From NCBI GenBank assembly GCA_016650125.1, contig JAENWT010000018.1:1-54593 (forward strand): a stretch of 54,593 nt of DNA. Direction: 5' to 3'. Source of the stretch: Thermoleophilia bacterium. GTDB taxonomy: Bacteria; Actinomycetota; Thermoleophilia; Solirubrobacterales; 70-9. Below, in pieces: positions 49,825-54,593 of the stretch. The translations under genes and the position numbers were made by a program. Numbering within the stretch: the stretch's first letter is position 1; the number at the start of each line of letters is the position of its first letter. The notes under the pieces are model-generated. The model ran no database searches. It had not been told where the DNA came from and worked only from the letters and a program-made list of their open reading frames with translations.

Positions 49825-50541
49825 TTAGCGACGACCTCCCTGACCACCACGGTTTCCACCGCGTCCGCGGTTGTCCTGCGGCGGGTCGGGCTCGGAAAGA
49901 CGGGCCGATTCGAAACCTTCGGGCATGACCTCGCCCTTGTTGATCCAGCACTTGACGCCGATGCGCCCGGTGCCGGTCTTGGCTTCGACAAATCCGTAGT
50001 CGATGTCGGCGCGCAGTGTGTGAAGCGGCACGCGGCCGTCGGAGTAACCCTCGGTGCGGGCCATCTCAGCGCCACCCAGGCGGCCGGAGATCTGGACCTT
50101 CACGCCCTTGGCGCCGGAGCGCATGGCGGAAGTCAGTGCGCGCTTCATCGCGCGGCGGAAGGCAACCCGGTTCTGGAGCTGTTCGGCGATCGACTGGGCG
50201 ACCAGCTTGGCGTCGAGCTCGGGGCGCTTGACCTCGCGGATGTTGACCTTGACCGGCTGGCCGGTGATCTTGTGGAGATCCTTGCGCAGGGCGTCGACTT
50301 CGCTGCCGGACTTGCCGATGACGATGCCGGGGCGGGCGGTGTGGATGTCCACGGCGACTTCGCCGCGACGCTGGATCGTGATGTCGGACAGGCCGGCGTG
50401 TGCCAGCTTCGTCTCGATGTGGTCACGGATGGCCAGGTCCTGCATCAGCAGGTCGGCAAACTCTTTTTCGGCGAACCAGTTCGACTTCCAATCATGGATG
50501 TAGCCGACTCGGAAGCCTTCGGGATGGATCTTCTGTCCCAT
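49825..50541 (-). CDS. rpsC: 30S ribosomal protein S3
   Basis: 238 residues. KH domain ([20 protein letters not shown]) and C-terminal [20 protein letters not shown] and [17 protein letters not shown]. The extra C-terminal tail is Arg/Gly-rich ([15 protein letters not shown]). It begins seven bases after rplV ends. Confidence 0.98.
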   Translation of the reverse strand: MGQKIHPEGFRVGYIHDWKSNWFAEKEFADLLMQDLAIRDHIETKLAHAGLSDITIQRRGEVAVDIHTARPGIVIGKSGSEVDALRKDLHKITGQPVKVNIREVKRPELDAKLVAQSIAEQLQNRVAFRRAMKRALTSAMRSGAKGVKVQISGRLGGAEMARTEGYSDGRVPLHTLRADIDYGFVEAKTGTGRIGVKCWINKGEVMPEGFESARLSEPDPPQDNRGRGGNRGGQGGRR

Positions 50542-50548
50542 AGCTTTT

Positions 50549-50935
50549 CTAGTCCTCGTCTTCCGGTGTCAGCGCCACGGTGATATGGCAAGTTCTCTTG
50601 TGGATCGGGGTCGCACGGCCCATCGCGCGGGGCCGGAACCGCTTCAGGGTCGGTCCTTCGTCGACGCGGATCGAGTGGACGACCATCTCGTCACCGATCA
50701 GGTCGTGATTGGCCTCGGCGTTGGCGGCCGCGGATTCGATCACTTTGGAAACGTCCTCGGCGGCGGACCGGGGTGAAAACTGGAGCAGCGAGCGGGCATC
50801 GTCGATGTGCTTGCCGCGGACCTGGTCGGCGATCAGCCGGACCTTGCGCGGGGAGACGCGCACGTACTTCGCGGTGGCGTTGACCAGGATCGGCGCTTCC
50901 ACTTCTTCCTTCTTCGTCTTGGCAGCGGCCATCAT
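50549..50935 (-). CDS. rplV: 50S ribosomal protein L22
   Basis: 128 residues: [20 protein letters not shown], and the tunnel loop and end [30 protein letters not shown]. The first ATG overlaps the rpsS stop. Confidence 0.97.
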   Translation of the reverse strand: MMAAAKTKKEEVEAPILVNATAKYVRVSPRKVRLIADQVRGKHIDDARSLLQFSPRSAAEDVSKVIESAAANAEANHDLIGDEMVVHSIRVDEGPTLKRFRPRAMGRATPIHKRTCHITVALTPEDED

Positions 50936-51201
50936 GCGTCCTTGCCGCCGGTGTGGGAACGGAAGGTGCGGGTCGGAGCGAACTCGCCCAGCTTGTGTCC
51001 GACCATCGACTCGGAGATGAAGACCGGCACGTGCTTGCGGCCGTCGTGAACGGCGATCGTGTGACCGACCATCTCGGGGAAAACGGTGGAGCGGCGCGAC
51101 CAGGTCTTGATCATCTGCTTGTCGCCGGCGTCATTCATGTTGTTGATGCGGCTCATCAGGCGTTCTTCGACGAACGGACCCTTTTTGGTTGATCTACCCA
51201 T
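50932..51201 (-). CDS. rpsS: 30S ribosomal protein S19
   Basis: 89 residues: [56 protein letters not shown], the full S19 signature. Three bases after rplB. Confidence 0.98.
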   Translation of the reverse strand: MGRSTKKGPFVEERLMSRINNMNDAGDKQMIKTWSRRSTVFPEMVGHTIAVHDGRKHVPVFISESMVGHKLGEFAPTRTFRSHTGGKDA

Positions 51202-51204
51202 GGT

Positions 51205-52053
51205 CTATCTGCCCTTCTTCTTGCCGCGACGGCGGCCGCGCACGATGTAGCGGTCTGACGGCTTGCCCTTTTTGCGGGTGCGGTACCCGAGGGTCGGCTT
51301 GCCCCAAGGGGTGACCGGATGGCCACCCGGCGTCTTGTGGGCCTCGCCGCCGCCGTGCGGATGGTCGACCGGGTTCATGGCGATACCACGGCTCTGCGGG
51401 CGTTTGCCCTTGTGCCGGTTGCGTCCCGCCTTGCCGATCTTGATGTTCTGGTGGTCGGTGTTCGAAAGCGTGCCGATGGTCGCGCGGCACTCGGCCCGGA
51501 CCATGCGCATCTCGGATGAAGGCAGGCGCAGCGTGACCATGTCGCCTTCCTTCGCGGCGAGCTGGATCGAAGTTCCGGCGGAACGCCCGAGCTTGCCTCC
51601 CTCGCCGGCACGAAGCTCGACGTTGTGGACGAGCGTGCCGACCGGCATTTCCTTGAGCGCCAGGCAGTTGCCGGGGCGGATGTCCGAGCCGGGCCCGGAC
51701 TGGACCAGGTCACCGACGCTGATCGTCGACGGGGCGAGGATGTAGCTCTTGGCACCGTCGGCGTAATGGAGCAGCGCGATGTAGGCCGAGCGGTTCGGGT
51801 CGTACTCGACCGTCGCGACCTTGGCCGGAACTCCGTCCCTCCGCCGCTTGAAGTCGATCTGGCGGTATCGGCGCTTGGCACCGCCGCCGCGGTGGCGGCT
51901 GGTGATCCGGCCGTTGTTGTTGCGTCCACCGGACTTCTTGATGCCTTCGATCAGCGTGCGCTCGGGCTCGTTGCCAGTGGTGACCTGCTCGCGCATCGAG
52001 TACGTCGCGAAGCGGCGTCCAGGGCTCGTCGGTTTTGTCTTGCGTATTGCCAT
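51205..52053 (-). CDS. rplB: 50S ribosomal protein L2
   Basis: 282 residues. Binds 23S rRNA near the peptidyl-transferase centre. [20 protein letters not shown], then [19 protein letters not shown] with the conserved active-region His. Full length. Confidence 0.98.
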   Translation of the reverse strand: MAIRKTKPTSPGRRFATYSMREQVTTGNEPERTLIEGIKKSGGRNNNGRITSRHRGGGAKRRYRQIDFKRRRDGVPAKVATVEYDPNRSAYIALLHYADGAKSYILAPSTISVGDLVQSGPGSDIRPGNCLALKEMPVGTLVHNVELRAGEGGKLGRSAGTSIQLAAKEGDMVTLRLPSSEMRMVRAECRATIGTLSNTDHQNIKIGKAGRNRHKGKRPQSRGIAMNPVDHPHGGGEAHKTPGGHPVTPWGKPTLGYRTRKKGKPSDRYIVRGRRRGKKKGR

Positions 52054-52064
52054 AAGTCTCTTTC

Positions 52065-52361
52065 TTAACCCTCTACCGCTGCGCCTTCGAACAGGTCGAT
52101 CGTCTCGCCGGGGGCGAGTTCCACGATCGCCTTCTTCCAGGAGCGGCTCTTGCCGGCGTGGAGGCCACGGCGCTTCGGCTTGGCGCGGACTTTCGAGGTC
52201 CGGACCTTCACCACTTCGACGTCGAAAGCCTTCTGGACGGCGTCCTTGATCTCAAATTTGTGCGCCCGGTGGTCGACCCGGAAGGTGTACTTGCCGGCGG
52301 CGATCAGGGCATACGTCTTTTCCGAGATGACGGGGCGGATGATGACGCTGCGGGGATCCAT
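52065..52361 (-). CDS. rplW: 50S ribosomal protein L23
   Basis: 98 residues: [53 protein letters not shown]. It lies at the tunnel exit, the docking point for trigger factor and SRP. ATG 52361 overlaps the rplD stop by one base (TAATG); the longer frame upstream is inside rplD. Confidence 0.97.
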   Translation of the reverse strand: MDPRSVIIRPVISEKTYALIAAGKYTFRVDHRAHKFEIKDAVQKAFDVEVVKVRTSKVRAKPKRRGLHAGKSRSWKKAIVELAPGETIDLFEGAAVEG

Positions 52362-53038
52362 TACTTCGTGTCCTTTTCTGAGGTGCCGGCGCCCTGGGTC
52401 TCGGTCCCGGCGCGCTTGACGAGAACATCGAGGGCGCCTTCGGAGAGCACGATCGAGGCGGCGCCGATCACGTCGACGACGCCGATGGCTCCGACTTCCA
52501 TGACGTCGATCCGGGGAATGTTGCGGAAGGACCGCAGCAGTCCGGTCTCGTCGCCGAGGATGACCACCAGCGTCGAGCGCTTGGCGCCCCACTTGGCGAG
52601 GGCTTCGGAAGCGGCCTTGGTCGAAGGGGTGTCGAAGTCGGAAGCCTTGACCACGGCCACGCTGCCACGCTCGGAATGAACCGAGAGCGCCGAGCGCATC
52701 GCCTTGCGGCGGGCCCTGCGGTTGACTTTGACCGTGTAATGACGCGGCTTGGGGCCGAAGGTGGTGCCGCCGCCGTAACGGCTGGGGGCGCTGAGCGCGC
52801 CGACGCGGGCACGGCCGGTGCCCTTCTGGCGCCAGGCCTTGGCGGTGGTCATCGAGACTTCACCGCGGGTCAGGGTCGAGGCGGTGCCACGGCGGCGCGA
52901 GTTCGCGTCTGCCCGGGCAGCCTCGTGGACCAGCGACTGGTGGAAGTCTTCGGTGAAGAGGTCCGACGGCACGTCGGCCTTGGTGGTCTTGCCGAGGATC
53001 GGAACCTTGTTGGCTTTGGGGGCCTTTGTTTCAGCCAT
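52361..53038 (-). CDS. rplD: 50S ribosomal protein L4
   Basis: 225 residues: VHEAARADANSRRRGTASTL, SMTTAKAWRQKGTGRARVGA, RYGGGTTFGPKPRHYTVKVN. Extended loop reaches the exit tunnel. Overlaps the rplC end by eight bases. Confidence 0.98.
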   Translation of the reverse strand: MAETKAPKANKVPILGKTTKADVPSDLFTEDFHQSLVHEAARADANSRRRGTASTLTRGEVSMTTAKAWRQKGTGRARVGALSAPSRYGGGTTFGPKPRHYTVKVNRRARRKAMRSALSVHSERGSVAVVKASDFDTPSTKAASEALAKWGAKRSTLVVILGDETGLLRSFRNIPRIDVMEVGAIGVVDVIGAASIVLSEGALDVLVKRAGTETQGAGTSEKDTK

Positions 53039-53663
53039 CGGAACGGATCTCCACGATTGAATTTCTGTGACCCGGAATCGAGCCCCTGATCAGCAGCAGG
53101 TTGCGCTCGGCGTCGATGTCGGCGATCTCGAGACCCTTCTGGGTGGCGCGCTTGTTGCCCATCTGGCCGGGCAGGCGCATTCCCTTGAAGACGCGGGCGG
53201 GCCAGGCGCTGGCGCCGATCGAGCCGGGGGCACGCACGTTGTGCGAGCCGTGGGACACGGGGCCGCGGCTGAAGTTGTGACGCTTGACGGTGCCCTGGAA
53301 GCCCTTGCCGACGGTGATGCCGGCGACTTTGACCTTCTGGCCCGCTTCGAAGTTGTTGACGGTGACTTCCTGGCCGAGGGTGACTTCCTCTTCCTGGTTG
53401 TCGATCGATGCATCGCGGAATTCGACCACGACCCGCATCGGGGCCGAGTCGGCCTTCGCGAGGTGGCCTTCTTCAGCCTTGGACAGCTTGCCCTTTTTGA
53501 CTTCGTCGAAGGCGAGCTGGATCGCGGAATAGCCGTCGCGGTCAGGCTTGCGGATGCCCGTGACCGGGCAGGGACCGGCTTCGACCACAGTCACGGGGAC
53601 GACTTCACCGTCTTCCCTGAAGATCTGGGTCATACCGAGCTTCTTTCCGAGGATCGCCGACAT
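53031..53663 (-). CDS. rplC: 50S ribosomal protein L3
   Basis: 210 residues: AILGKKLGMTQIFREDGEVV, GKGFQGTVKRHNFSRGPVSH, FKGMRLPGQMGNKRATQKGL. Full length; second gene of the S10 operon, six bases after rpsJ. Confidence 0.98.
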   Translation of the reverse strand: MSAILGKKLGMTQIFREDGEVVPVTVVEAGPCPVTGIRKPDRDGYSAIQLAFDEVKKGKLSKAEEGHLAKADSAPMRVVVEFRDASIDNQEEEVTLGQEVTVNNFEAGQKVKVAGITVGKGFQGTVKRHNFSRGPVSHGSHNVRAPGSIGASAWPARVFKGMRLPGQMGNKRATQKGLEIADIDAERNLLLIRGSIPGHRNSIVEIRSDG

Positions 53664-53669
53664 GTCTTC

Positions 53670-53990
53670 CTAGAGCCGGATCTCGATGTCGACGCCGGCC
53701 GGAAGCGAATCCAGGCGCTGCAGCGAGTCAACGGTCTTGGGGGTCGGCTGCTTGATGTCGATCAGCCGCTTGTGGGTCCGGATCTCGAAGTGCTCCCGAG
53801 AGTCCTTGTCCTTGAAGGGTGAGCGGATCACGCAGTAAATGTTGCGTTCCGTGGGCAGCGGTACGGGACCGGAGACGGTGGCGCCAGTGCGCTCGGCCGT
53901 ATCAACGATCTCGCGGGCTGCGCGGTCGATGGCGTCGTGATCATAGGCCTTGAGCCTGATCCTGATTTTCTGTGCTGCAATTGCGGCCAC
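53670..53990 (-). CDS. rpsJ: 30S ribosomal protein S10
   Basis: 106 residues. [51 protein letters not shown] are the S10 signatures; also part of the NusB/NusG transcription complex in known bacteria. GTG 53990 is chosen because AGAGAAG precedes it and because the longer frame (to 54062) runs into the operon promoter. Confidence 0.95.
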   Translation of the reverse strand: MAAIAAQKIRIRLKAYDHDAIDRAAREIVDTAERTGATVSGPVPLPTERNIYCVIRSPFKDKDSREHFEIRTHKRLIDIKQPTPKTVDSLQRLDSLPAGVDIEIRL

Positions 53991-54033
53991 TTCGGCTTCT
54001 CTACTTACTTTCTTCGTTCTGTGGGCGTGACCC

Positions 54034-54062
54034 GGCTTACGCCAGCGTCCCGCTGATGTCAA
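54034..54062 (-). promoter_or_regulatory. S10 operon promoter
   Basis: Minus strand: TTGACA (54057-54062), 17-base spacer, TAAGCC (54034-54039). It lies about 45 bases before the rpsJ start, after the tuf terminator. The -35 is a perfect match to the consensus. Confidence 0.7.
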
Positions 54063-54190
54063 GGTGCCCCGCCGCCTGCGCTTTTCCCTTTTTCCCGAGC
54101 TTCCGGGGGGTCTGGCGTGGTTCGACTATCTGGGGTACTTCAATGGTCGTATCTGTTACTTGGTCCTGCGCCCGCCCGGGAAAGGGCGAG

Positions 54191-54232
54191 AAAAAGGGGC
54201 GGGCCAGAAAATCCTGCTTCGGGACCCGCCCC
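54191..54232 (-). terminator. Terminator after tuf
   Basis: Minus strand: GGGGCGGG (54225-54232) pairs with CCCGCCCC (54196-54203) around a 21-base loop that can fold a small inner stem, then TTTTT (54191-54195). Confidence 0.75.
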
Positions 54233-54246
54233 CGGGGAATCTGTCG

Positions 54247-54593
<347 letters not shown>

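Noticed and set aside
53991-54062. Longer N terminus for S10 (130 residues)
   Set aside because: The extra part covers the TTGACA promoter and is not S10-like; GTG 53990 has a ribosome binding site and gives the normal length.

Overview
The window is high-GC DNA that reads like an actinobacterium of class Thermoleophilia, most likely order Solirubrobacterales. This is inferred from gene content: several secreted proteins carry Lys/Arg-rich segments with paired Cys after the signal peptide, sigma/anti-sigma sequence pieces resemble that order, and the ribosomal cluster lacks infA and rpsD. No insertion sequence, prophage, CRISPR array or secondary-metabolite cluster was seen.

Left third (1-9683): a MarR regulator followed by a DHA2-type drug exporter that has an in-frame TAG near its start and runs off the left edge. 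Then come a small lipoprotein with a strong terminator, a protein joining a sigma-region-2-like segment to a membrane segment, a rubredoxin, a NUDIX hydrolase, a FUSC-family membrane protein, LemA and a TetR regulator. Centre-left (7890-14517, minus strand): six closely spaced genes for secreted proteins, namely a parallel beta-helix protein, two cupredoxins, a two-domain multicopper oxidase, a third cupredoxin and a delta-60 repeat protein. This looks like one extracytoplasmic copper-redox operon and is the best candidate here for an undescribed system. A GMC oxidoreductase is divergent from it.

Middle (16413-38543): a thioredoxin-like lipoprotein, a glycosidase-like secreted protein, Mn-type superoxide dismutase, a TetR-MFS efflux pair with clear palindromes, a TolB-like propeller, a secreted zinc-protease-like protein, tRNA-Pro(CGG), a cysteine-free DsbA-fold protein, a Nif3 family protein, an acyl-CoA synthetase, a patatin, a PBP4-type D,D-carboxypeptidase, ligA, surE, truA and an NHL-repeat protein.

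Right third (38911-54593, minus strand): the S10-spc-alpha ribosomal supercluster, read from tuf (partial, right edge) through rpsJ ... rpsE, rpmD, rplO, secY, adk, map, then rpmJ, rpsM, rpsK, rpoA and rplQ. S17 carries a long acidic N-terminal extension and S5 a long acidic C-terminal tail. A terminator between map and rpmJ suggests two or more transcription units.

A pattern across the window is a TANNNT -10 hexamer only 6-7 bases before the start codon, with no Shine-Dalgarno, in about ten genes. This suggests leaderless transcription is common in this genome; genes inside operons or with longer leaders mostly have recognisable Shine-Dalgarno sequences. All functions are read from motifs in the sequence; no database search was possible.
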